In this document: positions 1 through 8,227 of the stretch, piece after piece
Layout: the number at the start of each line of letters is the position of its first letter
Numbering within the stretch: the first letter of the stretch is position 1
Assembly: GCA_002360495.1 (NCBI GenBank)
Contig: DEQO01000128.1
Location: 1 to 20,728, forward strand
Direction of reading: 5' to 3'
DNA from: Flavobacteriales bacterium UBA3364
GTDB lineage: Bacteria; Bacteroidota; Bacteroidia; Flavobacteriales_F; PHOS-HE28
Length of the DNA stretch: 20,728 bases
Translations under genes and position numbers: made by a program
Notes under the pieces: model-generated
The model's database searches: none
What the model was told of the DNA's origin: nothing
The model's input: only the letters and a program-made list of their open reading frames with translations

Positions 1-65
1 GTGGTTGGTGAAGCAAGAAGAAGACGGAATACGAGAGAGAGCGAGGACAGGAGTGAAGAGGGGGG
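1..65. other. Purine-rich low-complexity stretch at window start, possible contig-end artefact
   Basis: About four fifths of these bases are A or G on the plus strand, with GA-rich runs, unlike the balanced high-GC sequence that follows. The minus-strand gene loses its expected conserved continuation exactly here. This may be poor assembly at a contig edge rather than biology. Confidence 0.5.
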
Positions 66-1730
66 ATGGTCATCACCGTCGATCAAGTACAGTCCTTCGG
101 CGCCAGTGGTCGTGCGCACGGTCTTGTCGTTCGGATCGTAGGAACCGGTGACCGTTACCGTATGCAAGGCCGTGTTGTTCGAGAGATCCGTCTCTGCGCC
201 GCTAACCGAAACGGTCGCCGAACTGGCAAGCACCTGCCCGAGCAGACCGATGTCCGGTGGCACCTGGAAGTAAGCGGAGAAGTCGCGGTCAGCGAACGCC
301 CCCATGCTACTGATGTTCCACGTGATCACGTTATCCACCACGGAAGAGGCGGGTGTTCCCGTGTTCAAGTAGATGAGGGTCGGGTCGTGGGTAAAGGTGA
401 GCGTCCCTGCACCGCTGAGGACCCCGGTGAGGTTGTCGACATCGAGGCCATACCCGATCTGGAACCCGGGACGTGCAGCACCGCTACCGATACTCAAACG
501 CACATCCAATCCTGTCAAACTGGTATCCGCCAGGTTTCGGGTCACGTTCGCCTGTCCGCTCGAGATCGTGAATGGCACACCCTCCACCCCACAATGTTCC
601 TGGAACAATGGGTTCTGGTCGGCAATGGTATACGCACCATAGGGCAGGTTCATGGTGAATAGCCCGGTATTACTGGTAATGGCATAGTGATCACCGGGCT
701 GCACTTCGATCACGGTATTCGGCAGGTACGCATCGGTGGCCCCATACATGCAATTCTCATTCGCATCAACGAATGCTCGGCCGCTCAAGGTGCCACAGGT
801 GTAACCGAGATCCGGCACCACCACCGTCAATGTATCACGACAGGGGTCGTCAATTCCCGGGAAATACAGTTCCAGCATATCCTGGAAATTATCCCAGTAC
901 GGCATTTGTACGATGTGATAGGTTCCGGCGGGTAAACCCGTCGCATGCAGCGTTCTTGGTGCGGAACCCGTGACGACATTCCACCCATCGGATCCCCAAC
1001 CATACTCGTTTCCGCCTTCGCGAAGAAGTTTCAAGGTGGAAGTCCAGCCGAACGGTTCGGCGGGCGCGAAGACAGTGAGCGAACCGTTGGCTCCATCGCT
1101 ACACGCACCGCTCACGTCCAGAAGCTGGGGCTCGATATACTCCGGATAAGGGGGCGCCACGCCCTCTACTTGGATCTGGCACCCATTCGCATCGGTAACC
1201 GTGAAGTCGAAGGACTGTCCTGGTTGGTAGAGGTCCGCACCCAAATACAGGAATTGAACTGGTGTGATCAGTCCACCACTTACGGGTGTCATTGCCCAAC
1301 CTTCCGAATTGGTCCAGGGCGCCATTCCAACAGAGGAAGGCCACCCATCGATGAATAGCCGGCGACCAGGGCCGTTGGGAAATCCTGGGTCCGGGCAACC
1401 AGGCAGCCATAACGGCATTGATCCGTAAAGCGGTTGTTCCGTGATCGTCACCTCGTCCGTGGCCTGCTCGCCATTGAAGTCGGTGACGGTGACCGAATAG
1501 GTGCCAGGCGGCAGCCCAAAGATCTGTTGGTCCGGCGATCCTGTGCTCCACAGGTAGGTATACGGCCCCACCCCGCCGCTTGCATTCGCGGACAGGACGC
1601 CATAGGCCAATCCGCAAAGCGGGTACTCCAATACGTTGATGCTCACTGTCACCGCCAAACTCTGGATTCCCAGGAGTATCGATCCAGTCGCGAGGAGTAG
1701 TGATCTGTTCATTCTGCGTGTATTGGTCAT
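1..1730 (-). CDS. Secreted SprB-repeat/'SYDPNDK' cell-surface protein, partial (C-terminus outside window)
   Basis: One frame stays open from the ATG at 1730 to the window edge (576 codons, no stop). The N-terminus is a signal peptide: basic MTNTRRMNRS, a hydrophobic stretch, then a probable cut after SLA near residue 26; a second ATG at 1712 is an alternative start. Residues ~35-100 resemble an SprB repeat (SGGVGPYTYLWSTG, then LPPGTYSVTVTD). Around residue 307 there is a carboxypeptidase-regulatory/SdrD-like module (GTLSGRAFVDANENC). Near residue 527 lies GSYDPNDK, which in Bacteroidota surface proteins normally leads into a 'YTIRFQNTGT' domain and a type IX secretion C-terminal signal. That domain does not follow here: after LIDGDDH, at about base 66, the reading becomes low-complexity. 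The protein is probably exported and attached to the cell surface or secreted by T9SS. Its exact function and ligand are unknown. The ORF and signal peptide are certain; the family is likely. Confidence 0.85.
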   Translation of the reverse strand, partial: MTNTRRMNRSLLLATGSILLGIQSLAVTVSINVLEYPLCGLAYGVLSANASGGVGPYTYLWSTGSPDQQIFGLPPGTYSVTVTDFNGEQATDEVTITEQPLYGSMPLWLPGCPDPGFPNGPGRRLFIDGWPSSVGMAPWTNSEGWAMTPVSGGLITPVQFLYLGADLYQPGQSFDFTVTDANGCQIQVEGVAPPYPEYIEPQLLDVSGACSDGANGSLTVFAPAEPFGWTSTLKLLREGGNEYGWGSDGWNVVTGSAPRTLHATGLPAGTYHIVQMPYWDNFQDMLELYFPGIDDPCRDTLTVVVPDLGYTCGTLSGRAFVDANENCMYGATDAYLPNTVIEVQPGDHYAITSNTGLFTMNLPYGAYTIADQNPLFQEHCGVEGVPFTISSGQANVTRNLADTSLTGLDVRLSIGSGAARPGFQIGYGLDVDNLTGVLSGAGTLTFTHDPTLIYLNTGTPASSVVDNVITWNISSMGAFADRDFSAYFQVPPDIGLLGQVLASSATVSVSGAETDLSNNTALHTVTVTGSYDPNDKTVRTTTGAEGLYLIDGDDHPPSSLLSSLSLVFRLLLASPT

Positions 1731-2012
1731 AATGGAGACGCCCGTACCCGATTTGGATGCCTGAAACTAGGAAAGTCCTTTCAACAAGAGCCGGTTATTG
1801 AATAGGCCCTGCTTGATGGGAATGGCCAGATCCAAGGGGAAGGCCGGTTTTCCGTTCGCTCTTTGGCGACGTTCAAGCAGTTACATTGGTCCAAAGTCTT
1901 CCCTACATGTAGTGGGATCGACCGGAAATTGGCGATGGCATATGATCCTGGAAACGGCCGAACAATGGGAACGAAACACAAATCCACACCCCCAAAAGCA
2001 ACCACGGTCGGC

Positions 2013-2459
2013 ATGGGTCTTCGATCCCACTTCAGTCCAGGCATCTGTTCGGCATTCCTCTTCGCCGCCTGCGGCACGGCGGGAACACCGTCAACCAAGC
2101 AAGTCCAGGTGGTCCACGATGATCGTGTAGCTGAAGGTACTGGCCCATCACAAGCCCCCCCATCGGATAAGGGTTCGAATGCCGCAGCCTCCTTCCCTGC
2201 TGCCGATCAATACGCCGGTTCGGCGCTCTCTTACACCGTCATCGACGCCCCCAACGGCACTTTCGGCTATGACATCCTCTCCGATGGCAAGCCCTTCATC
2301 CACCAGACCAATTTGCCCGGCCAGCCGGGTAACGAGGGTTGTAAGACCAAGGCCGATGCGGAGAAGCTCGCGGAATTCGTGCTGAAGAAGGTGCAGGGCG
2401 GGGAAATGCCGCCGAGCATCACAAGCGAGGAGTTGAGTATGCTCGGGATCTTGAAATAG
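2013..2459 (+). CDS. DUF4907-family lipoprotein
   Basis: A 148-residue protein of unknown function. I chose the ATG at 2013 because it gives a short n-region (MGLRSH), a modest hydrophobic stretch and a lipobox-like FAACG ending at Cys20. The frame is open further upstream (ATGs at 1935 and 1965), but those add a hydrophilic N-terminus before the signal. A low-complexity Pro/Ser/Gly linker follows the Cys. The C-terminal ~75 residues match what I recall of DUF4907: tyrosine-valine-isoleucine start, GYDIL, KPFIHQ, LPGQPGN, a KADAEKLAEFVLKK helix and MPPSITSEEL near the end. Such proteins occur in Bacteroidota, often as envelope lipoproteins. The -3 position of the lipobox is Phe, which is unusual, so lipidation is likely but not certain. 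It lies 142 bases upstream of mtaB and 282 bases from the divergent surface-protein gene. Confidence 0.75.
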   Translation: MGLRSHFSPGICSAFLFAACGTAGTPSTKQVQVVHDDRVAEGTGPSQAPPSDKGSNAAASFPAADQYAGSALSYTVIDAPNGTFGYDILSDGKPFIHQTNLPGQPGNEGCKTKADAEKLAEFVLKKVQGGEMPPSITSEELSMLGILK

Positions 2460-2516
2460 CCGTTCGGACCGTCCTCAACTTCCGCAACCAAAGCCCGCTA
2501 ATACGCGGTGCGCCTC

Positions 2517-2540
2517 AACCCCGGACGGGGTTCCCCCCCC
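2517..2540. repeat. Short GC hairpin followed by a run of eight C
   Basis: AACCCC (2517-2522) pairs with GGGGTT (2527-2532) around a GGAC loop, followed directly by eight C residues (2533-2540). It sits between the DUF4907 lipoprotein gene and mtaB. There is no U-tract on either strand, so it is a weak candidate for a terminator. The role is unknown. Confidence 0.3.
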
Positions 2541-2546
2541 TCACGG

Positions 2547-2554
2547 TATCTTCG
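2547..2554 (+). promoter_or_regulatory. Possible Bacteroidota -7 box for mtaB
   Basis: TATCTTCG matches the TAnnTTTG consensus at all defined positions except one, 47 bases before the mtaB ATG. I could not find a convincing -33 TTTG partner, so this is a weak call. Confidence 0.25.
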
Positions 2555-2601
2555 CGCCTTCATTCCGAGGCCCACAAAAAGGGGTGGGATGAACGACGAC
2601 G

Positions 2602-3939
2602 ATGGGTTCCACCCGCACCGCCGCATTCCACACACTGGGCTGCAAGCTCAATTTCAGCGAGACCAGCACCCTGGCCCGGTCGCTGGAAGAGGCGGGGTAT
2701 GCGCGCGTAAATGTGGAGGACCGGCCCGATGTCTTCGTGCTGAACACCTGTAGTGTTACGGAGAATGCGGACAAGGAGTGCCGCAGGCACGTGCGGCGTT
2801 TCAAGTCGATCAACCCGGAAGGCTTCATCGCCGTGGTCGGTTGCTACGCCCAACTGAAGCCCGAGGAGATCGCCGCCATCCCGGGCGTCGACCTGGTACT
2901 CGGCGCCAACGAGAAATTCGATCTGGCCGTGCACATCGACCGGAAGCTGGCGCACGCTGAAGACGGTCATCGCGAGCCAAAGGGCGAAGCGGTCCACTCC
3001 CCCATCAAGGAGGTCCGTCGCTTCATCCCGAGCTACAACTCCGGCGACCGCACCCGCACGTTCCTGAAAGTGCAGGACGGATGCGACTACTTCTGCTCGT
3101 TCTGCACCATCCCGCTCGCCCGGGGGCGAAGCCGCAGCGGCACCATCGCGGAAACGATCGCGCAAGCGGAGATCATCTCAGCATCGGGCGTAAGAGAGAT
3201 CGTTCTCACCGGGGTGAACACCGGCGATTTCGGTCGCGAGCACGATCAGAATTTCCTTCAACTGATCGAAGCGTTGGATCGCGTGCAAGGGATCGACCGC
3301 TTCAGGATCAGCAGCATTGAGCCGAACCTGTGCAACGATGCCATCATCGATCTCGTTGCGCAGAGCGATCGTTTCGCCCCGCACTTCCACATGCCCTTGC
3401 AAAGTGGAAGTGATACCATCCTCCAGCGGATGCGTCGTCGATACGACACCGCCTTGTACGCCAACCGCGTTGTTCGGATCAAGGAGCGCATGCCCCATGC
3501 CTGTGTCGGAGTGGACGTGATCACCGGCACGCCGGGCGAGACCGAAGCGGAGTTCTTGAAGACCCATGAGTTCCTTCGGTCGATACCGGTGGACTACCTG
3601 CATGTGTTCACCTACAGCGAACGGGCCAATACCACGGCGGTGCGGATGTCCGATACCGTTCCGATGGACGTCCGTCGGGAGCGGACCAAGCAACTGCGGA
3701 TCCTCAGCAACAAGTTCCAGCGCGCTTTCTACGACCGCCACATCGGAACAACACGCGACGTGCTCTTCGAGACCGAGGAGAACGATGGACAGATGCTCGG
3801 TTTCACGGATAATTACCTGCGGGTCGCGATGCCTTACGATCCGGCGTTGGTCAACACCATGGTCCCAGTTGAACTAGTGCGCATCAACGGTGATGGGCAC
3901 CTCCAGGGGACGTACGAGGCGGTTCAATTTGCTGATTGA
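2602..3939 (+). CDS. mtaB: tRNA (t6A37) methylthiotransferase MtaB
   Basis: Radical-SAM enzyme that inserts a methylthio group at C2 of t6A at position 37 of ANN-decoding tRNAs, giving ms2t6A. It is cytoplasmic and uses two 4Fe-4S clusters. The 445-residue length is normal for the family. The N-terminal UPF0004 domain carries the auxiliary-cluster cysteines Cys14 (HTLGCKLN), Cys50 (LNTCSVT) and Cys81 (VVGCYAQ). The radical-SAM triad is Cys161, Cys165 and Cys168 (GCDYFCSFC). A GVNTGDFG segment and the SIEP/LQSGS strands of the barrel follow, and the C-terminus looks like a TRAM domain. The 'TLGCKLN' start and VTGCYAQ-like segment favour MtaB over MiaB or RimO. The ATG at 2602 begins just before the conserved domain; a near ATG at 2588 is in another frame. 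It lies 22 bases upstream of lgt. Confidence 0.95.
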   Translation: MGSTRTAAFHTLGCKLNFSETSTLARSLEEAGYARVNVEDRPDVFVLNTCSVTENADKECRRHVRRFKSINPEGFIAVVGCYAQLKPEEIAAIPGVDLVLGANEKFDLAVHIDRKLAHAEDGHREPKGEAVHSPIKEVRRFIPSYNSGDRTRTFLKVQDGCDYFCSFCTIPLARGRSRSGTIAETIAQAEIISASGVREIVLTGVNTGDFGREHDQNFLQLIEALDRVQGIDRFRISSIEPNLCNDAIIDLVAQSDRFAPHFHMPLQSGSDTILQRMRRRYDTALYANRVVRIKERMPHACVGVDVITGTPGETEAEFLKTHEFLRSIPVDYLHVFTYSERANTTAVRMSDTVPMDVRRERTKQLRILSNKFQRAFYDRHIGTTRDVLFETEENDGQMLGFTDNYLRVAMPYDPALVNTMVPVELVRINGDGHLQGTYEAVQFAD

Positions 3940-3961
3940 CCGATCAGCGAACCAGCGAGCA

Positions 3962-5140
3962 ATGTACCCTACCCTCTACCACGCCCTCCTCGACCTCACT
4001 GGCCTGGACCTGCCGTTCCTGAAGTTCCTGAACAGTTTCGGGTTCTTCGTTGCGCTGGCCTTCCTCTTCGCCAGTTGGACCTTGGGCATCGAGCTACGCC
4101 GGAAAGAAGGACAAGGGCTGTTGCAACCGTCCATCCGCAAGGTCACGGTCGGTCTACCTGCTTCGCCTATGGAACTGGCTTGGAGCGGCCTTATCGGCTT
4201 CCTGGTGGGTTGGAAAGGGCTTCACCTGCTGCTCAACTTCACCGTGTCCACCGCGAACCCGCAGGCTTTCCTATTGAGCGGTCAGGGCAATGTGATCGGC
4301 GGCGTGGCCGTTGCCGGGCTCATGGCCTGGATGAAATGGCGCGAGAAGGAAAGGACGAAGCTGGCCGAGGCGAAGACCGAGGAGATCCGCATGATGGCCC
4401 ACGAACACGGTGGCAACATCACGCTGACGGCGGCTCTGTGGGGCCTGATCGGCGCCAAGCTCTTCCATTGGTTGGAGAACCCTGACCAGTTCGTGTCGTT
4501 CATCAAGCAGCCTGACGGCGACGGCATCTTCAGTGGTCTTACCATGTACGGCGGCCTGATCGTGGCAGGCTTCATGGTGATCCGCTACTTCCGCAAGCAC
4601 GGCATTCCCGCGTGGCATGGTGCTGATGCCGCCGCGCCTGGGGTAATGCTCGCTTATGGTGTGGGCCGCATCGGCTGCCAGGTGAGCGGCGATGGCGATT
4701 GGGGCATCGTGCACAACACACCTGCGCCGACCTGGATCCCTTCCTGGCTCTGGTCCTACACGTACCCCAACAACGTGAACGGCGTCGGCGTGCCCTACAC
4801 GGGTCAGCCTTGTTTCGAGGGCTATTGCACGGTGCTGCCGGAACCGGTCTACCCCACCCCGCTCTATGAGACGATCGTCTGCGTATCCTTCTTCTTTCTG
4901 CTCTGGGCCTTGCGCAAGCGCATCTCCACCGGCGGGATCATCTTCTTCGCCTTCCTCCTGCTCAACGGCGTGGAGCGTTTCCTGATCGAGAAGATCCGCG
5001 TGAACGTCGAGGTCGCCGGTAGCTGGACCCAGGCAGAGATCATCGCCCTTCTATTGATCCTGGTCGGCGCAGCCGGCATCATCTGGTTGCGGCGCAGCGC
5101 TTCGAGCATCGCGGCACCGGGCCCGACAACTGATAACTGA
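3962..5140 (+). CDS. lgt: Prolipoprotein diacylglyceryl transferase Lgt
   Basis: Inner-membrane enzyme that transfers diacylglycerol from phosphatidylglycerol to the lipobox cysteine of prolipoproteins, the first step of lipoprotein maturation. The 392 residues include several membrane segments and are longer than E. coli Lgt (about 290) because of cytoplasmic and periplasmic insertions, which is usual in Bacteroidota. Visible motifs are SGLTMYGGLI (residues ~191-200), the signature GVGRIGCQVSGDGDWG (~233-248, with the essential Arg), PTPLYE (~299-304) and ERFLIEKIR near the last helices. The frame is open upstream to 3890, but the ATG at 3962 starts right before the conserved first helix and avoids overlapping mtaB. 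Position 196 is Tyr where E. coli Lgt has the essential His103; I believe this is common in the phylum. The last codons (TTDN) come from a short repeated motif noted separately. It is followed 12 bases later by an inositol-monophosphatase gene. Confidence 0.93.
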   Translation: MYPTLYHALLDLTGLDLPFLKFLNSFGFFVALAFLFASWTLGIELRRKEGQGLLQPSIRKVTVGLPASPMELAWSGLIGFLVGWKGLHLLLNFTVSTANPQAFLLSGQGNVIGGVAVAGLMAWMKWREKERTKLAEAKTEEIRMMAHEHGGNITLTAALWGLIGAKLFHWLENPDQFVSFIKQPDGDGIFSGLTMYGGLIVAGFMVIRYFRKHGIPAWHGADAAAPGVMLAYGVGRIGCQVSGDGDWGIVHNTPAPTWIPSWLWSYTYPNNVNGVGVPYTGQPCFEGYCTVLPEPVYPTPLYETIVCVSFFFLLWALRKRISTGGIIFFAFLLLNGVERFLIEKIRVNVEVAGSWTQAEIIALLLILVGAAGIIWLRRSASSIAAPGPTTDN

Positions 5141-5141
5141 C
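5125..5141. repeat. Short dispersed motif (copy 1), overlaps lgt 3' end
   Basis: GACAACTGATAACTGAC spans the last codons and stop of lgt. Its reverse complement, GTCAGTTATCAGTTGTC, matches 14 of 17 bases of the sequence at 9729-9745. Confidence 0.4.
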
Positions 5142-5152
5142 CTCCAGCCGCA

Positions 5153-5950
5153 ATGGACTTGAAGAAACTCACCCAACAGGTCGACGCGCTGTGCGTGGAG
5201 GTCGCAGCATTCATCCGGGAAGAGGCCGGGAAGCTCACTGCGGCAGGCATCTCCGAGAAGAGTGCCAACAACCTCGTGACCCATGTCGATCACACCGCAG
5301 AGGACCGCCTGGTCGAAGCTTTGGAGAAGATCCTTCCCGAGGCAGGTTTCATCGCCGAGGAAGGCAGCGGTGAAAAAGGCGACGGGCTCAATTGGATCAT
5401 CGATCCGCTGGACGGCACCACCAACTTCGTCCATGGCATTCCGTGCTACTGCATCAGCGTCGCACTGGTCGATGGCACAGAACCCCTGGTGGGCGTTGTG
5501 TTGGAAGTAACACGCGGCGAGCGTTTCACGGCCTGGAAAGGTGGTGGAGCCTATCTGAACGGCGCAGCGATCGATGTCTCCCCCAGGAAGGAACTTCAAG
5601 AGAGCCTGCTGGCGACCGGGTTTCCCTACGATGACTTCGGCTACGAGACCGAATACATGGACCTTCTGCGCGAACTGATGCACCGTACACGCGGCATCCG
5701 CCGGCTCGGAAGTGCGGCCGCCGATCTGGCCTACGTGGCATGCGGTCGCTTCGAAGCGTTCTACGAGTACGGATTGAACAGTTGGGACGTGGCGGCGGGC
5801 GTGCTGCTCGTTCGAGAGGCCGGTGGCCGCGTCAGCGGCTTCGCGCCCAGCAAGGACCCAGTGTTCGACGAAGAGATCGTGGCCACCAACAGTGCCATAC
5901 ACGACGAGTTGCTGGAGGTGATCGAGCGCAACTGGCAGCGGCAGGACTGA
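5153..5950 (+). CDS. Inositol monophosphatase family protein (SuhB-like)
   Basis: Mg2+-dependent sugar/polyol phosphatase of the IMPase superfamily. The 265 residues match the family length. Metal-binding motifs are all present: an AEEG segment near residue 65, the hallmark IDPLDGTTNF with Asp84 and Asp87, and NSWDVAAG around residue 210 with the third Asp, followed by REAGG. The helical N-terminus (KSANNLVTHVDHTAED) is also typical. Likely substrates are inositol-1-phosphate or related polyol phosphates. Because SuhB-type proteins can also have roles in RNA metabolism, the exact substrate is not fixed by sequence. It lies 12 bases after lgt and is probably co-transcribed with mtaB and lgt. 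A CysQ identity is less likely given the motif spacing. No odd features were seen. Confidence 0.93.
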   Translation: MDLKKLTQQVDALCVEVAAFIREEAGKLTAAGISEKSANNLVTHVDHTAEDRLVEALEKILPEAGFIAEEGSGEKGDGLNWIIDPLDGTTNFVHGIPCYCISVALVDGTEPLVGVVLEVTRGERFTAWKGGGAYLNGAAIDVSPRKELQESLLATGFPYDDFGYETEYMDLLRELMHRTRGIRRLGSAAADLAYVACGRFEAFYEYGLNSWDVAAGVLLVREAGGRVSGFAPSKDPVFDEEIVATNSAIHDELLEVIERNWQRQD

Positions 5951-5987
5951 ACAGGCCCTGAGCCGTGGGTTCTCAGCCCCGCCCTGT

Positions 5988-6005
5988 GGAAGGAACCCTC
6001 CTTCC
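5988..6005. repeat. Short hairpin between IMPase and acyltransferase genes
   Basis: GGAAGGA (5988-5994) and TCCTTCC (5999-6005) form a perfect 7-bp stem with an ACCC loop. A CTGAG/CTCAG pair (5958-5962 and 5972-5976) lies just upstream. No T-tract follows, so a true terminator is doubtful; it might be a weak attenuator. Confidence 0.3.
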
Positions 6006-6069
6006 GGGCCAAGCGTAGAACGCAGTGCTTCACACCTTTGCCCGGTTCGAAGCCATCAGTCGTCCGTCG

Positions 6070-7218
6070 ATGCAAAAGGAGCTCATCCGCCCACTGACCG
6101 CCCTGCGGTTCTATGCGGCGTTCGTAGTGTTCTCGCTGCACGCCAGCATGCTTCCGGGCCTGGAATGGTTGGGGCATCCACATGCCGAACTGCAGGGGCG
6201 ATTGGGCGTGTCGATCTTTTTCGTGCTCAGTGGGTTCATCATGACCTATGTGTATTACGGCGAGGACAAGTATGAGCCCACACGCGCAAGTGCCGGTCGC
6301 TTCCTCATCGCACGCGTCACACGCATCTTCCCGTTGCACCTCCTAACGATGCTGGTGTGCCTGCCGCTGGGATTGAACAGCAACACCTCTCCCGTCCAAC
6401 TGGAGAACCTGCCCATCCACATCGCACTGCTGCAGGAATGGAGCCCGATCGGGTATCCCGGTCCCGGCCCGAACAAGGTCTCGTGGACCTTGAGCGTCGA
6501 GATGCTTTTCTACGTGTGTACGCCGATCATCTTCGCCTTGATGTTGCGGGCCGGCAAGCGCAAGATGGTCCTGCTCGCAGGCCTCTTCCTCGTGCTCGCC
6601 GCGCTCACGATCCACTTCTTCACCACACACAACGACCCGAATGCGTTCATCCATGCGGAACGCGCGCCGTTCCGGCTCACGGACTACCTGCTCGGGATCA
6701 TGGCTTTCCTATTCTTCCAACGGTCCAAGACCTATTCGGAAGCGTGGAAACAGGCCCTACTTCCACTTGGTATCGCTTGGTTCTGCGGCATGATGGCGCT
6801 GGAGTACTACCGCGATACCGACTCCGGCACCAACCTGTGGATGTTACCCGGCAGTTTGATGGTCGTATTGGGCACGGCCTTCCGTCGTGACACCAAGAGC
6901 TGGTTCCTGGCCAGCGATCGTATGGTGTTCCTGGGCGAAGCGAGCTTCACCTTTTACATGGTCCACGAGCTGATGCTCCGCTATGGGCGGCAGATCCTGA
7001 TGAAACTGGGGCCTGCTCTAGGCGTGAACATGGACAAGGTCCACCTTCAATTCCATTGGCTGTTGTGGATCGTATGGTTCGTCATGGTCTTCGTGGTCAT
7101 CCAGTTCGTAGCGAACCAGGTACACCTGCGCTTCGAAGCGCCCATGAACACCAAGGGGCGCAAATGGCTGACCAAGGTCTTCCGGTTGGAGAAGAAGAAG
7201 GCGCCGGTCACCGCCTGA
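6070..7218 (+). CDS. Acyltransferase 3 family membrane protein (OafA/YrhL-like)
   Basis: Integral membrane acyltransferase of the type that O-acetylates surface polysaccharides or lipids (PF01757 family). The 382 residues begin with the typical LRFYAAFVVFSLHA, which carries the conserved His, and continue with GVSIFFVLSGFIMTY, ISPA-like loops and about ten hydrophobic segments, ending in a basic tail (EKKKAPVTA). I chose the ATG at 6070 because family members start 8-10 residues before the RFxAA motif; a GTG at 6025 would add 15 residues of non-membrane sequence. CACCTTTG at 6033-6040 is a partial -7-like box 29 bases before this start. The acceptor cannot be read from the sequence. It ends 8 bases from the convergent lipoprotein gene. 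Confidence 0.9.
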   Translation: MQKELIRPLTALRFYAAFVVFSLHASMLPGLEWLGHPHAELQGRLGVSIFFVLSGFIMTYVYYGEDKYEPTRASAGRFLIARVTRIFPLHLLTMLVCLPLGLNSNTSPVQLENLPIHIALLQEWSPIGYPGPGPNKVSWTLSVEMLFYVCTPIIFALMLRAGKRKMVLLAGLFLVLAALTIHFFTTHNDPNAFIHAERAPFRLTDYLLGIMAFLFFQRSKTYSEAWKQALLPLGIAWFCGMMALEYYRDTDSGTNLWMLPGSLMVVLGTAFRRDTKSWFLASDRMVFLGEASFTFYMVHELMLRYGRQILMKLGPALGVNMDKVHLQFHWLLWIVWFVMVFVVIQFVANQVHLRFEAPMNTKGRKWLTKVFRLEKKKAPVTA

Positions 7219-7226
7219 ACACGGGA

Positions 7227-8168
7227 TCACAATGCATTGATGGCCGCCTCGAACGCTTGGATGGTCGTGGCTTGATAGGAAAGGCCGACACTTCCGTTCG
7301 TTGCTGTCGTGAACGAAGTGAAGGCCGAGCGATAAACACCACCATCGCGCGTCAGGCTTACCGCCACAGCTGGCAACCCTACGGGCACCTGTCCGAATTC
7401 ATGGTTATGCGGTGCCGTGGTGATCGTGTAGCATACGGAGTTCATTCCCGGGAAAACGAACCAGACCAAGGTACTGTCGTTCGGCACGTCATTCGGCGTC
7501 GTCGCCGTGATGGTCGTGTTGTTCGCACTGTACGGGAAGTAATCGCAGTTGATCCATTGCAGCGAATCCGTTTGGATCATGTAGCCCAGGGACACGCCGC
7601 CCGTCGGCAATTCGATCCAGGTGGAGTCCACGGTTGTGCTATCCTCCTCTTCCCAGACCAGATCCTCTCCGGCCGTTCGGTTCGCGGTGAACACGCCCAT
7701 GTTCGGGTCGAAGTCGGACGTTGGCACGCTGATGCGCATGCCTTGTGGCCCCAGCATCAGCTCGTTGTTACCTTGATGCGCGGTCACGAATACGGCACCA
7801 CCGCTCTTCAAGTTCCGCAACGTGCCGTGATCGTTCCCGACGGTGGTGATATTGAGCATGATCATATCCGCGATATCCAATACCTCCACCAACGAAATAC
7901 TGACCGGCCCCGTTACCGATCCACCGCTTTGAGTGCGGAATGCGTTCATGGAAAAGTTGATACGCACACCTTTCGCACCGATCACTGAGCCGCCGTTCGT
8001 GCCATCCACGGAGAAATGTTGTGTCGTGCTGGCGAGCCTGTTCTCGAAGTAGTTCCGCAACCCTTCGCCCCCACCTTCCGGGCCAACGGTCGTTCCCTTG
8101 TGGCACCCGGTCAGGGCCAAACAACACACGAACGCCACAGCTACTCCAACGATCGAAGGGTTCTGCAT
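7227..8168 (-). CDS. Putative surface lipoprotein, unrecognised family
   Basis: A 313-residue protein whose function I do not recognise. The ATG at 8168 yields a clean lipoprotein signal: MQNPSIVGVAVAFVCCLALTGC with LTGC lipobox and Cys22. The frame extends to 8210, but that would put 14 residues before the signal. The mature part is rich in Thr, Ser, Gly and Val and looks all-beta. A segment (residues ~75-150) reading 'GPVSISLVEVLDIADMIMLN...LKSGGAVFVTA' resembles a beta module I have seen repeatedly in Bacteroidota surface proteins, but I cannot name it. Negatively charged stretches (EEEDSTTVD) follow, and the protein ends in FEAAINAL. The start is 59 bases downstream of the symporter stop on the same strand, so the two may be co-transcribed. 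Confidence 0.8.
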   Translation of the reverse strand: MQNPSIVGVAVAFVCCLALTGCHKGTTVGPEGGGEGLRNYFENRLASTTQHFSVDGTNGGSVIGAKGVRINFSMNAFRTQSGGSVTGPVSISLVEVLDIADMIMLNITTVGNDHGTLRNLKSGGAVFVTAHQGNNELMLGPQGMRISVPTSDFDPNMGVFTANRTAGEDLVWEEEDSTTVDSTWIELPTGGVSLGYMIQTDSLQWINCDYFPYSANNTTITATTPNDVPNDSTLVWFVFPGMNSVCYTITTAPHNHEFGQVPVGLPAVAVSLTRDGGVYRSAFTSFTTATNGSVGLSYQATTIQAFEAAINAL

Positions 8169-8227
8169 GGTACTCGGAGATGGTACATGGGAGCACCTCT
8201 CCAGGATCATGACGCGACTTCCCGTCG

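Noticed and set aside
1099..1617. Minus-strand frame of 172 codons near the window start
   Set aside because: It is a different frame from the 576-codon open frame that has a signal peptide and SprB-like and YDPNDK motifs.
2517..2540. Hairpin plus C8 run as a phase-variable switch or terminator
   Set aside because: No T-tract on either strand, and an eight-base homopolymer in an intergenic region alone is weak evidence for phase variation.
7056..7988. Long plus-strand open frame (310 codons) opposite the minus-strand lipoprotein
   Set aside because: The minus-strand frame has a clean signal peptide with lipobox and a beta-rich composition, while the plus frame is rich in Arg, His and Gly with no recognisable motif; typical shadow in high-GC DNA.
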